From Burkholderiales bacterium (GTDB taxonomy: Bacteria > Pseudomonadota > Gammaproteobacteria > Burkholderiales > CAIKXV01), in NCBI GenBank assembly GCA_014379045.1, contig JACMMK010000517.1, forward strand, positions 1 through 8,829: DNA of 8,829 nt. The letters are read 5' to 3'. The position numbers and the translations under genes were made by a program. Position 1 is the stretch's first letter, and each line of letters opens with the position of its first letter. Under the pieces are notes generated by a model. That model ran no database searches, was not told the DNA's origin, and saw only the letters and a list, made by a program, of their open reading frames with translations. Positions 1-6,780 of the stretch are shown here, piece after piece.

Positions 1-477
1 CGTATCGCCGTCCTTCACGCGGATCGGTGGCGGTGGCTCCACCGCGCCGGCGGCCGGTTGCCCGCGGCGCGACTCGGCGCGGCTGTGCGCGCGATCCTCT
101 CGGTAGAGCACGTACGAACGCGCCACCTCGTGCAGCCCCGAGCGCATCAGCGACAGCTCCACCTGATCCTGTATGTCTTCGATATGGAACGTGCCGCCGT
201 GCGGCTGTCGACGCAACAAAGCATTGATCGCCGACGCCGTCAGCTGCGCCACCTGCTCGCGCACGCGCGCCGAACCGGCTGCCTGCGAGCCATCCACCGC
301 GAGGAACGCCTTGGTCATCGCGATCGCGATCTTGCCCGGCTCGAAGCCGACGACCGCTCCGTTGCGGCGGATCACCATGTACTGCGCGTATCGGACATCG
401 ACTGGCGCGAGCGTTGCCCCGGTGACCGATACCGGCGCTGCCGGTGCCTGAGGCGACAGTTCACTCGCTGTTTGCAT
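1..477 (-). CDS. nrdA: Ribonucleoside-diphosphate reductase alpha subunit, class Ia (N-terminal part, cut by window edge)
   Basis: The first 159 codons of a class I ribonucleotide reductase large subunit, which reduces ribonucleoside diphosphates to deoxyribonucleotides in the cytoplasm together with the radical-generating beta subunit NrdB. Visible are an Ala/Pro-rich N-terminal tail (about residues 1-30) and then an ATP-cone allosteric domain (about 33-126). The cone shows the VIRRNG strand, the GFEPGKIAIAM helix start, and the FHIEDIQDQVE and ARSYVLYRE segments near its end. A charged linker follows, ending in KDGDT, the point where related proteins enter the catalytic barrel. The ten-stranded barrel and active-site cysteines lie beyond the left edge and cannot be checked. 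The ATG at 477-475 is preceded by GGAGAGA at 487-481, a good ribosome binding site. The gene has its own promoter and NrdR-like boxes upstream. The family call is firm; NrdA rather than another ATP-cone reductase rests on length, linker and context. Confidence 0.9.
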   Translation of the reverse strand, partial: MQTASELSPQAPAAPVSVTGATLAPVDVRYAQYMVIRRNGAVVGFEPGKIAIAMTKAFLAVDGSQAAGSARVREQVAQLTASAINALLRRQPHGGTFHIEDIQDQVELSLMRSGLHEVARSYVLYREDRAHSRAESRRGQPAAGAVEPPPPIRVKDGDT

Positions 478-480
478 GCT

Positions 481-487
481 TCTCTCC
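481..487 (-). promoter_or_regulatory. Ribosome binding site of nrdA
   Basis: On the minus strand GGAGAGA lies three bases before the ATG at 477 (four if only GGAGAG is counted). It fixes the nrdA start. No other in-frame start with a comparable site lies nearby. Confidence 0.65.
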
Positions 488-588
488 AGTGCGGGAAATA
501 CGAATAACGGTTGAAGGGGATGTGTCGCAAACACTCCACGCGCCGACTCGGCAGACCCGGCGCGCCGCAGTGCCGGTCAGCGCAGGCT

Positions 589-604
589 GCGCTAGATCTT
601 GTGT
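589..604 (-). promoter_or_regulatory. Second (distal) NrdR-box-like site in the nrdA leader
   Basis: Read on the plus strand the 16-mer is GCGCTAGATCTTGTGT. Against the published NrdR consensus acaCwAtATaTwGtgt it matches 12 of 16 positions, with a fully conserved right half-site. It begins 52 bp from the start of the stronger box at 641, close to five helical turns, which is the in-phase arrangement expected for paired NrdR boxes. The left half is degenerate, so this site is less certain than its partner. Confidence 0.55.
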
Positions 605-640
605 GCTGCGACGTCCCCCTCGCCAAACCTTCCGTCGAAG

Positions 641-656
641 ACACAACATATTGTGT
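641..656 (-). promoter_or_regulatory. NrdR box upstream of nrdA
   Basis: ACACAACATATTGTGT matches 15 of 16 positions of the NrdR consensus acaCwAtATaTwGtgt. It sits in a slightly longer palindrome, GACACAA-N4-TTGTGTC (640-657). It lies about 22 bp downstream of the predicted -10 element of the nrdA promoter, so bound NrdR would block early transcription. NrdR is an ATP-cone/zinc-ribbon repressor that senses ATP and dATP and controls ribonucleotide reductase genes. The match is seen in the sequence; the regulation is inferred. Confidence 0.85.
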
Positions 657-677
657 CGAAGCAGAGGTTTCAATCTA

Positions 678-705
678 ATTGTAGGGTTTTCATCGGTCGC
701 GTCAA
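678..705 (-). promoter_or_regulatory. Sigma-70 promoter of nrdA
   Basis: On the minus strand TTGACG (705-700) is followed after 16 bp by TACAAT (683-678), both near consensus. Transcription would start near 671, giving a leader of about 195 nt before the nrdA ATG, with both NrdR-like boxes inside it. The promoter lies after the ampD stop codon, so nrdA need not depend on read-through from ampD. The rest of the 478-779 interval holds nothing else I can identify: no gene, and no U-tract terminator for ampD. Confidence 0.75.
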
Positions 706-779
706 GCCGCCCGCGCCGATAATTTCACCCCGCTCGCACCCAACCGGCGCGGCGCCCGCCGTCGGTGCGCCGCACAGCA

Positions 780-1319
780 CTACCGACGCGTGATCGCGCT
801 TCGATAGCGTGCCCAGTCGAAGAACGGGCCGGGATCGGTCTTGCGCCCCGGAGCGATCTCGGCGTGGCCGGCGATGTGGTCGAGCGGATAACGCCGGCGC
901 AGCGCATGGGTAAGTTGCGCGAGCCGTCGATACTGGGCCATCTCGAACCGATCGGCGTCACTGCCCTCGAGCTCGACGCCGATGGAGAAATCGTTGCAGC
1001 GTTCGCGTCCCTGGAAGTTCGAGACGCCGGCGTGCCAGGCGCGTTTGGCGCACGGGACGAACTGCACGAGGCCGCCGTCACGGCGAATCAGGAAATGCGC
1101 CGATACGCGCAGGCCCAGCAGCGACGCAAAGAACGGATGACCTGCAGGGTCGAGCCGGTTCAGGAACAGATCGATGATCTCGTTGCCCCCATACACCTGA
1201 GGCGGCAGACTGATGCTGTGCACGACCAGCAGATCGATCGTGACACCCGCTGGCCGCTCATCGCAGTTGGGCGAAGGCACCTGGGTCGCATCGCGCAACC
1301 GGCCGGCCGCATCGAGCAC
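780..1319 (-). CDS. ampD: 1,6-anhydro-N-acetylmuramoyl-L-alanine amidase AmpD
   Basis: A cytoplasmic zinc amidase that removes the stem peptide from anhydro-muropeptides during peptidoglycan recycling; in bacteria with AmpR-controlled beta-lactamases its loss causes induction. The 179-residue product is a single Amidase_2 domain. Zinc ligands are H34 (LLVVHSISLPP), H152 (IAGHAEIAPG) and D162 (RKTDPG). The catalytic residues E116 (IGVELEG) and K160 are present. I chose the GTG at 1319 because it aligns residue for residue with E. coli AmpD (as I recall it) through VPSP and to His34, and gives the usual length of about 180. No strong Shine-Dalgarno precedes it. The frame stays open upstream, and a TTG at 1445 overlapping the end of pilR would add about 42 Gly/Arg/Pro-rich residues with no family counterpart that I recall. 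It follows pilR by 112 bp. Confidence 0.93.
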   Translation of the reverse strand: MLDAAGRLRDATQVPSPNCDERPAGVTIDLLVVHSISLPPQVYGGNEIIDLFLNRLDPAGHPFFASLLGLRVSAHFLIRRDGGLVQFVPCAKRAWHAGVSNFQGRERCNDFSIGVELEGSDADRFEMAQYRRLAQLTHALRRRYPLDHIAGHAEIAPGRKTDPGPFFDWARYRSAITRR

Positions 1320-1431
1320 CGGCCCGGCACCGGGCTTGGCCTCGTGTTCGCGGTCGCTTCCCGAGCCGACGTCGGGCTCCCCGTCGATCGGTGTTTGAAT
1401 CCGCGCGCCCTGCGCGCGCGGCCGACGCCGG

Positions 1432-2775
1432 TCACTCGATGCCAAGCCGCTCCATCCGGTAGCGCAACTGCCGAAACGAGATACCGAGCACCTTCGCCGC
1501 CGCAGTCCGGTTGTAGCGGGTCTTCTCCAGGGCCTCGACGATCGCCTGCTTCTCGATCGTCGCGAGATAGTCCTCGAGCGGCAGGCTGCGGATGTCGACC
1601 GCATCGACGGAAGTGGGCTTCAACTGCAAGTCGTCGCGCGTGATCTCGGTGCCGGAGCGCAACGCGAGCGCGCGCTCGAGCACGTTCTCCAGTTCGCGCA
1701 CGTTGCCCGGGAACGGATAATCCTCGAGCGCCCGCAACGCGCCTGCACTCAACGCGGGCGCGCCTCCCTCCGCTTCGCTGCGCCGACGCAGGAAGGCCTG
1801 GGCCAGCAGCCCGATGTCTTCGGGCATATCGCGCAGCGCCGGCATCTTCAGCTCGATCACGTTCAGGCGATAGAACAGATCCTGGCGGAACCGCCCGTTC
1901 TTCACCTCGTCGGCGAGATCTTTGTGCGTCGCCGAGATCACGCGCACGTCGACCGCCTCTTCCTGCGTCGAGCCGACCTTGCGCACGCGCTTCTCCTGAA
2001 TCGCGCGCAGCAGTTTCACCTGCATCAGCAACGGCAGTTCAGCAACCTCGTCGAGAAACAGCGTGCCCCCGTCGGCCGCCTGGAAGAAACCGCCGCGCTC
2101 GCCGTCGGCCCCGGTGAACGCCCCCTTGCGGTAGCCGAAGAACTCGCTCTCGACGAGGTTTTCCGGGATCGCTCCGCAGTTGACCGGAACGAACGCACGC
2201 TCGTGGCGCACGCTCTTGGTATGGATCAGCTTTGCCGCCAGTTCCTTGCCACAGCCCGATTCGCCCGACACGTGGATCGGAGCCTGGCTGCGCGCGAGCT
2301 TGTCGATCATCGCGCGCGTCTGGCGCATCGGCACGCTTTCGCCTAGCAACGAGTGCATTGCGCGACTCGCGTCGTCCTCCAACGGCGTCTCGTCCCCGGC
2401 GCCGGCCGCCTCCGACAGTTTGAGCGCCGACTTGACCAGCGCGCGCAACTGCGACACCTGCACCGGCTTCGACAGATAGTCGAACGCCCCCGCTTTCAAC
2501 GCGGCCACCGCGTTCTCGGCACTGCCGTACGCTGTAATCACAGCGACCGGCATCTTCGGCCAGAAGCGCGCGGTATGTTCGAGCAGAGCCAGCCCGTCAC
2601 CGTCGGGCAGTCGCATATCGGTCAGACACACGTCGTACTGCTGCTTCTGCAGCAATCGCTTCGCCTCGAACTCGCTCTCGGCCGCATCGGTCGTCAACCC
2701 CATGCGGGTCAACGTGATGCTCAGCAGTTCGCGGATGTCGGCCTCGTCGTCGACGATCAGCGCGCGCGCCTTCAT
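1432..2775 (-). CDS. pilR: Sigma-54-dependent response regulator PilR (NtrC family)
   Basis: The response regulator that, when phosphorylated, activates sigma-54 transcription of the type IV major pilin gene in Pseudomonas and relatives. The 447 residues read in order. The receiver domain (about 3-120) has the acidic pair D9/D10, phosphoacceptor D53 (LTDMRLPDGDG) and conserved K103. The AAA+ central domain (about 140-375) has Walker A GESGCGKE (171-178), the sigma-54-contacting GAFTGA loop (218-223) and Walker B LFLDE (239-243). A Fis-type helix-turn-helix ends the protein (RTAAAKVLGISFRQLRYRM). All catalytic parts are intact. The ATG at 2775 has GAGG eight bases upstream and gives the standard family N-terminus. 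An ATG at 2832 overlaps the pilS stop in an ATGA arrangement and would add 19 residues. The PilR name, over another NtrC-type regulator, rests mainly on the adjacent PilS-like kinase. Confidence 0.9.
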   Translation of the reverse strand: MKARALIVDDEADIRELLSITLTRMGLTTDAAESEFEAKRLLQKQQYDVCLTDMRLPDGDGLALLEHTARFWPKMPVAVITAYGSAENAVAALKAGAFDYLSKPVQVSQLRALVKSALKLSEAAGAGDETPLEDDASRAMHSLLGESVPMRQTRAMIDKLARSQAPIHVSGESGCGKELAAKLIHTKSVRHERAFVPVNCGAIPENLVESEFFGYRKGAFTGADGERGGFFQAADGGTLFLDEVAELPLLMQVKLLRAIQEKRVRKVGSTQEEAVDVRVISATHKDLADEVKNGRFRQDLFYRLNVIELKMPALRDMPEDIGLLAQAFLRRRSEAEGGAPALSAGALRALEDYPFPGNVRELENVLERALALRSGTEITRDDLQLKPTSVDAVDIRSLPLEDYLATIEKQAIVEALEKTRYNRTAAAKVLGISFRQLRYRMERLGIE

Positions 2776-2828
2776 GCTCGGAGCCTCGATCCTGTCATTC
2801 GCATCATGGCTGCCTCGTCGCGCCGGGT

Positions 2829-4580
2829 TCATCCGGCCGCTTTGCAATGCAAAGTGAACCGGGTGGGCGGGGGCCCGGCGGCGAACTCGAGCGTCGCACC
2901 GTTCGCCTCGGCAAGTTCACGCGCCAAGTATAGACCGAGGCCGGTGCCGCTATTGACCGTGGTGAAGAACGGTTCGAACAGTTGCGGCTGCACGTCCGGG
3001 GGTACGCCGGGACCATCGTCGATCACGTCGATGAACGCCCCGTCGGCCGCGTCCGCACCGGCTGAGGCACGTGCGACGACGCGAATGCTGCCGGCACCCT
3101 GCTGGCCGTGCCGCAACGCATTGCGGCACAGGTTCCACATGACCTGGTTCAGATGGCTGCGATCGAACTGGACGGCGAGCCCGGCGTCCGCGCGCGCTGC
3201 GAGGCCCCCTTGCGGCGCGCGCGCGAGGGGCAACGTCTCCACACGCAGCACCGTATTGTCGATCCGCTCGTTGCGACAGAAATCATCGGCGAAGGTCGCC
3301 AGGTATTCACCGAGCCCGACCACCTCGCGATGCACACGGTCTCGACGATTCAACTTGAGCACTTCCTGCACCATGCCGTCGATGCGACGGGTGTTGTCGT
3401 GAATGATCTGGAGCAGGCGCGCGTCGGTCTCGGACGCGGACTCGGTCTCCTGCAGCAACTCGGTCGCGTGGTTGATCGCCGACAACGGGTTACGGATCTC
3501 GTGCGCGATGTTCGCGGTCAGCCGGCCGAGCGCGGCGAGCTTCAACTGCTGCGCCTGCGCTTGTATCCGCGACAGGTCCTCGAGAAAGATCACCGCGCGG
3601 CCGCTCGCATCGCCACCCACCGGGACCGGACGCACCGCCACCTGGCGCGGTCCGGGTTTCGACTCCCGTGGCATGGCGAGTGGCTGCAGGGGTGCCTGCG
3701 GGTCGCGCTGCCAGCGTGCGTAGGCTTCGGCGACCAGCGGCGCATAGTCGATCAGTGTCGCCAGCCGCTCGGGCAGTCTGTGGCCACCGAGCAACTCGAC
3801 TGCGCGCGCATTGATCTGGCGGATCGTGCCGCGTTCATCGACCACGAGTACCCCGTCCTGCATATCCTGGATGATCAACCGGTTCACCTGCGACAGGTTC
3901 GCCAGATCGACGCCGCGCTGCTCGGCGAGTTGCTCGCTCGCCACGGCGTAGCGCGCGAGCGAGCGCGCGACGAACGCGGTGGCGAAATAGCCGATGCTGA
4001 GAAGGCCCGACTGCAGGAACTGCGCGGAGGCACCGCCGAGCGCGAGCACGCGGTAACTCTGCTCGCCGAGGACCGCAAGGGACCCGACGGCGGCGTAGAA
4101 CAACATCATGCGCCCCCGGCTGATCAACGCCGCACCTGCCTGCGAAGCAAGCAGCAACAGTCCGATTCCGCTCGAGATGCCACCGCTGGCATGCATCGCC
4201 AGGACGAGGAACAGGACATCGGCGAGCGAGTGCGCGGTGAGCTGGGTCTCGAAGTCGGGCTGCCTCGCGAAGATGCCGACGAACGCAATCGCACCGAACA
4301 GCGCATAGAGCCCGACCGACCAGAGAAACAGCTGCGGATGCTGCGTGCCAAACAGGAGTTGGTCGCCGACCAGCCAGATCGTGACCAGCACCACTGGAAT
4401 CAGCGACCGATAAACGTTGAAATACAGCAACGAGCGCCAGAACTCATCGCGGTAGGCCGCGACCGGCGCGCTTGCCTCGGCCACGCGGGCGAGGTCTCCG
4501 AGCGCAGGATGGCCGCCGCCTGCCTTGCCATCACCGAGACGGGTGTCGCGCCGACGCGCGCCGGAGACGCTCTCGCTCAC
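2829..4580 (-). CDS. pilS: Membrane sensor histidine kinase PilS
   Basis: The inner-membrane kinase partner of PilR. With the GTG at 4580 the product is 583 residues. An Arg/Gly-rich start leads to a hydrophobic block (about 50-210) with roughly six membrane segments, for example around IPVVLVTIWLVG, YALFGAIAFVGIFA, VLFLVLAM, IGLLLLASQAGAAL, YAAVGSLAVLG and SGLLSIGYFATAFV. A PAS-like domain follows (about 235-335, DGVLVVDERGTIRQINARA). Then come the HisKA helix with phosphoacceptor H360 (IAHEIRNPLSA), the HATPase N-box (LNQVMWNLCRNALRHG, 477-492), the G1 box DDGPG (521-525) and the G2 box GTGLGL (545-550). In P. aeruginosa PilS senses PilA in the membrane. The start is uncertain: a GTG at 4484 would give a 551-residue protein with a more family-like N-terminus, and neither start has an ideal ribosome binding site. 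The 3' end meets pilR closely. Confidence 0.9.
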   Translation of the reverse strand: MSESVSGARRRDTRLGDGKAGGGHPALGDLARVAEASAPVAAYRDEFWRSLLYFNVYRSLIPVVLVTIWLVGDQLLFGTQHPQLFLWSVGLYALFGAIAFVGIFARQPDFETQLTAHSLADVLFLVLAMHASGGISSGIGLLLLASQAGAALISRGRMMLFYAAVGSLAVLGEQSYRVLALGGASAQFLQSGLLSIGYFATAFVARSLARYAVASEQLAEQRGVDLANLSQVNRLIIQDMQDGVLVVDERGTIRQINARAVELLGGHRLPERLATLIDYAPLVAEAYARWQRDPQAPLQPLAMPRESKPGPRQVAVRPVPVGGDASGRAVIFLEDLSRIQAQAQQLKLAALGRLTANIAHEIRNPLSAINHATELLQETESASETDARLLQIIHDNTRRIDGMVQEVLKLNRRDRVHREVVGLGEYLATFADDFCRNERIDNTVLRVETLPLARAPQGGLAARADAGLAVQFDRSHLNQVMWNLCRNALRHGQQGAGSIRVVARASAGADAADGAFIDVIDDGPGVPPDVQPQLFEPFFTTVNSGTGLGLYLARELAEANGATLEFAAGPPPTRFTLHCKAAG

Positions 4581-4605
4581 CGCCGACCCGGCGCCAGCCG
4601 GACGC

Positions 4606-4833
4606 TCACCGAAGGCGCTCGTGTTCCCGACTGCAGAAGTAGACGCCGCGAGCCTCGAAGCTGTCCGCCTTCGACTGGAACACGCCGCAATGGGCACACC
4701 GCACCATGTCCTGTACCGGCGTTGAAGCGGTCTGCTCACCCCGGCGGGATTGCGCACGCGCGCGCGCGTTCGCGGCGGTCACGAGCCAGATAACCACGCC
4801 GATGACGAGGATCAACACCAGATACTTGGTCAC
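4606..4833 (-). CDS. PP0621 family small membrane protein with Cys/His cluster
   Basis: A 75-residue protein of unknown function resembling the PP0621 family, named after a Pseudomonas putida locus and often found beside pilS/pilR-type genes. Residues 4-20 form one hydrophobic segment (YLVLILVIGVVIWLV). A basic linker follows, then a small metal-site-like cluster: C46-x2-C49, C67 and H71 (RCAHCG ... YFCSREH), which could bind zinc. The GTG at 4833 has GAGG eight bases upstream. It starts 13 bp after the stop of the upstream decarboxylase-family gene and ends 25 bp before the chosen pilS start, so it is probably translated from the same mRNA as pilS. A link to pilus regulation is a guess from position only. 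Confidence 0.82.
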   Translation of the reverse strand: MTKYLVLILVIGVVIWLVTAANARARAQSRRGEQTASTPVQDMVRCAHCGVFQSKADSFEARGVYFCSREHERLR

Positions 4834-4846
4834 CGCAACGCCCTCG

Positions 4847-5386
4847 TCACGCAGCGGTCTCGGGATCCATCTGCAGCGCTTCCAGGAACCGCGACACCAT
4901 GTTGTAGGCGCCGACCGTCGCCGTCAGTTCGACCATCTGCTGCGCATCGAAATGCCGCGAGACCTGCGCGAACACGGCGTCGGGCACATGAATTTCGCGA
5001 GTCATCGAATCGGCGTACGCGATCACGGCACGCATCGTCTCGTCGTAGAGCGGCGCCTGCGTATCCACCGCACCGACCGCGAGCGTTCGCAATCCTTCGA
5101 TCTGCGCCTCGTTGATGCCTTCGGCACGCGCAAACGGCACGTGCGCGGCGAATTCATACGGCGCTTCGTTCACCACCGCCACGCGCAGGATTGCCAGCTC
5201 GCGATATCGGGCGGGGAGCGCACACTGCTGGCGGATGGCGGTGAGCAATGCGAGCCAGCCTTCGGCCAGCGCGGGGCTGTTCATCAACATCCGATAGAGG
5301 TTCAGCATCTTGCCGCCGCGTTGCGCACGGATGCGCTGCGCCAGTTCCGGCTGCTCGGCTTCTTCGGCATAGGCCACTCGGGCCAT
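4847..5386 (-). CDS. Carboxymuconolactone decarboxylase (AhpD-like fold) family protein
   Basis: A 179-residue, mostly helical protein of the carboxymuconolactone decarboxylase family. The core motif spans about residues 62-92: RELAILRVAVVNEAPYEFAA with E74, Y77, E78 and H82, then the ARAEGI turn. A second conserved helix near the C-terminus reads VELTATVGAYNMVSRFLEAL. The CxxC pair of AhpD-type peroxidase partners is absent from the motif, so a thiol peroxidase role is unlikely. The E-x2-YEF-x2-H pattern resembles the decarboxylase and uncharacterised branch. The substrate is unknown, and no protocatechuate-pathway genes are nearby. The ATG at 5386 is supported by GAGG six bases upstream; a GTG at 5398 in the same frame would overlap that site. 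The start lies only 26 nt after the tRNA-Pro 3' end, and PP0621 follows after 13 bp. Confidence 0.87.
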   Translation of the reverse strand: MARVAYAEEAEQPELAQRIRAQRGGKMLNLYRMLMNSPALAEGWLALLTAIRQQCALPARYRELAILRVAVVNEAPYEFAAHVPFARAEGINEAQIEGLRTLAVGAVDTQAPLYDETMRAVIAYADSMTREIHVPDAVFAQVSRHFDAQQMVELTATVGAYNMVSRFLEALQMDPETAA

Positions 5387-5412
5387 CGGACACCTCACGG
5401 GATCAAGGCGCC

Positions 5413-5489
<77 letters not shown>

Positions 5490-5501
5490 AATGCGCTGTC
5501 A

Positions 5502-5535
5502 TTGCTGCGTCGACTTGCTGCTTGCTGCTCGCTGC
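5502..5535 (-). repeat. Short heptamer tandem repeat upstream of tRNA-Pro
   Basis: On the plus strand, three adjacent heptamers TTGCTGC, TTGCTGC, TCGCTGC occupy 5515-5535. A fourth TTGCTGC lies at 5502-5508, after a six-base interruption. It lies 13-46 bp upstream of the tRNA 5' end in the ispB-tRNA gap. Copies this short could vary by slippage. No function is evident. Confidence 0.6.
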
Positions 5536-5578
5536 CAGCCACCACGTTCATGCACCGAACCTGCCGCGCAACGCTGTC

Positions 5579-5598
5579 GACACGTCGCGGGACACGTC
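5579..5598. repeat. Direct repeat GACACGTC at the end of ispB
   Basis: Two copies of GACACGTC (5579-5586 and 5591-5598) with a 12-bp period. The second overlaps the ispB stop codon. It may be chance in GC-rich sequence. No terminator-like U-tract is present here for ispB. Confidence 0.3.
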
Positions 5599-6559
5599 AG
5601 ACTTCGCGCCCCACGGCAAAGGCGGCGAAGTCTATCAGAGAATCGCGAAACTTCGAATCGGCAAGCGGCGCGAGCGCGGCCCGGGCGAGCGCGGCTTCGC
5701 CGATCGCCTGCTCGCGCGCATAGTCGAGGGCCCCGCAGCGCTCGAGCGCGCCCAACACCTGATCGAAGCGATCGACCGCGCCCTCTTCGATCACCTGCCG
5801 CAACATCGCCCGCTCGTCGACGCGCGCATTGGCAAGCGCATGGATCAACGGCAATGTCGACTTTCCTTCGGCAAGGTCGTCGCCCAGATTCTTGCCGATG
5901 CTCGCGCGGTCGCCCGAGTAATCGAGTACATCGTCGATCAACTGGAAGGCGGTGCCCAGGTGCATGCCGTACGCCGCCAACGCGCGCTCGCGAACCTCGG
6001 TGTCGCCCGCCAGAACCGCCCCCAGCCGCGCCGAAGCCTCGAACAGCTTCGCCGTCTTCGAGCGCACGACGCGCAGGTATTCCGTCTCGGTGAGGTCAGG
6101 ATTGCGCACGCCGAGCAACTGCAGAACTTCGCCTTCGGCGATCACGTTCGTGGCGTCCGCCAGCACCTCGAGCACGCGCAGATCGCGCACGCCGACCATC
6201 ATCTGGAATGCGCGCGAATAGATGAAATCGCCGACGAGCACGCTCGCCGCATTGCCGAAACGTTCGTTGGCCGTCGCGCGACCGCGGCGCAAGCTCGACT
6301 CGTCGACGACATCGTCGTGCAACAGCGTAGCCGTATGGATGAATTCGACCACGGCGCCGATTTCACGGTGCGCGACGCCCTTGTAGCCGCAGGCTCCCGC
6401 GGCGAGCAGGACCAATGCCGGGCGCAGTCGTTTGCCGCCGCCCGATACCAGGTACGCCGCCACCTGCCGGATCAACGGGACGTCGGAGGCCAGACGGTCC
6501 CGAATGACCGTTTCCACCGCTTCCAGATCTTCCTGGATCAGCCTGCGAAAGGTTTCCAT
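5597..6559 (-). CDS. ispB: Octaprenyl (polyprenyl) diphosphate synthase IspB
   Basis: A trans-isoprenyl diphosphate synthase that extends farnesyl diphosphate with isopentenyl diphosphate to make the side chain of ubiquinone. From the ATG at 6559 the product is 320 residues, the usual family length. Substrate-binding GGGKRLRP is at 40-47. The first Asp-rich motif is LLHDDVVDE (D82, D83, D86), followed by RRGRATAN with the diphosphate-binding arginines. The KT pair of the SKTAKLFEAS segment is at 168-169. The second Asp-rich motif is QLIDDVLDYSGD (D209, D210, D213). Chain length cannot be read with certainty; octaprenyl fits the betaproteobacterial context. The start is not fully settled: no strong ribosome binding site is visible, and a GTG at 6571 would add four residues. 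The longer frame back to 6733 looks non-coding. It is divergent from rplU. Confidence 0.93.
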   Translation of the reverse strand: METFRRLIQEDLEAVETVIRDRLASDVPLIRQVAAYLVSGGGKRLRPALVLLAAGACGYKGVAHREIGAVVEFIHTATLLHDDVVDESSLRRGRATANERFGNAASVLVGDFIYSRAFQMMVGVRDLRVLEVLADATNVIAEGEVLQLLGVRNPDLTETEYLRVVRSKTAKLFEASARLGAVLAGDTEVRERALAAYGMHLGTAFQLIDDVLDYSGDRASIGKNLGDDLAEGKSTLPLIHALANARVDERAMLRQVIEEGAVDRFDQVLGALERCGALDYAREQAIGEAALARAALAPLADSKFRDSLIDFAAFAVGREV

Positions 6560-6605
6560 CGGGTTCAACACACTGTGCAGAGCAGGGGCGACGGCATCTG
6601 CGGTC

Positions 6606-6614
6606 AGAATAGCA
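6606..6614 (-). promoter_or_regulatory. Candidate extended -10 promoter of ispB
   Basis: On the minus strand TGC-TATTCT (6614-6606) forms an extended -10 element with no good -35 hexamer at the right spacing. Transcription would begin near 6599, about 40 nt before the ispB ATG. This is a candidate only. Confidence 0.4.
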
Positions 6615-6660
6615 CAGCGCAACGCGGCTCTGACCCGCAGGGACGCTGACCGGGCAGCAT

Positions 6661-6677
6661 GTGCCGGGACCCGGCAC
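6661..6677. repeat. 17-bp perfect palindrome between ispB and rplU
   Basis: GTGCCGGG-A-CCCGGCAC is a perfect inverted repeat with a single central base. It lies between the divergent ispB and rplU promoters, 47 bp upstream of the ispB extended -10 element and about 70 bp upstream of the rplU -35. It has no U-tract, so it is not an intrinsic terminator. It could be an operator, but no known consensus is recognised. Confidence 0.6.
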
Positions 6678-6745
6678 GTCCGTTTCTGCCGCACTTCACG
6701 ACGGCAGTAAACGACGGCAACGGTCTCGCCCAACCCCGACCCCCT

Positions 6746-6774
6746 TTGACCGCAACCGAACTGCCCGGTACAAT
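6746..6774 (+). promoter_or_regulatory. Sigma-70 promoter of rplU-rpmA
   Basis: TTGACC (6746-6751), a 17-bp spacer and TACAAT (6769-6774) form a near-consensus promoter. The expected start near 6781 leaves a leader of about 240 nt before rplU. The strength fits a ribosomal protein operon. Confidence 0.85.
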
Positions 6775-6780
6775 TACGGG

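Noticed and set aside
706..779. Possible intrinsic terminator after ampD
   Set aside because: GC-rich inverted segments are present, but no U-tract follows them and no clean stem can be drawn, so it is not called.
765..1643. 292-codon plus-strand open frame opposite ampD
   Set aside because: It is antisense to ampD, whose zinc ligands and catalytic residues are all intact, and it shows no family features.
4581..4757. Longer pilS start at 4757
   Set aside because: It would overlap most of the PP0621 gene in another frame on the same strand. The extra residues are low complexity and the kinase is complete without them.
3108..4793. 561-codon plus-strand open frame opposite pilS
   Set aside because: It is antisense to a clear histidine kinase, is rich in Arg/His/Gln as expected for a GC-rich complementary frame, and has no recognisable domain.
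6560..6733. 58-residue N-terminal extension of ispB
   Set aside because: The extension is Arg/Ala-rich without family resemblance and covers the likely ispB promoter and the palindrome. The ATG at 6559 already gives the normal length.
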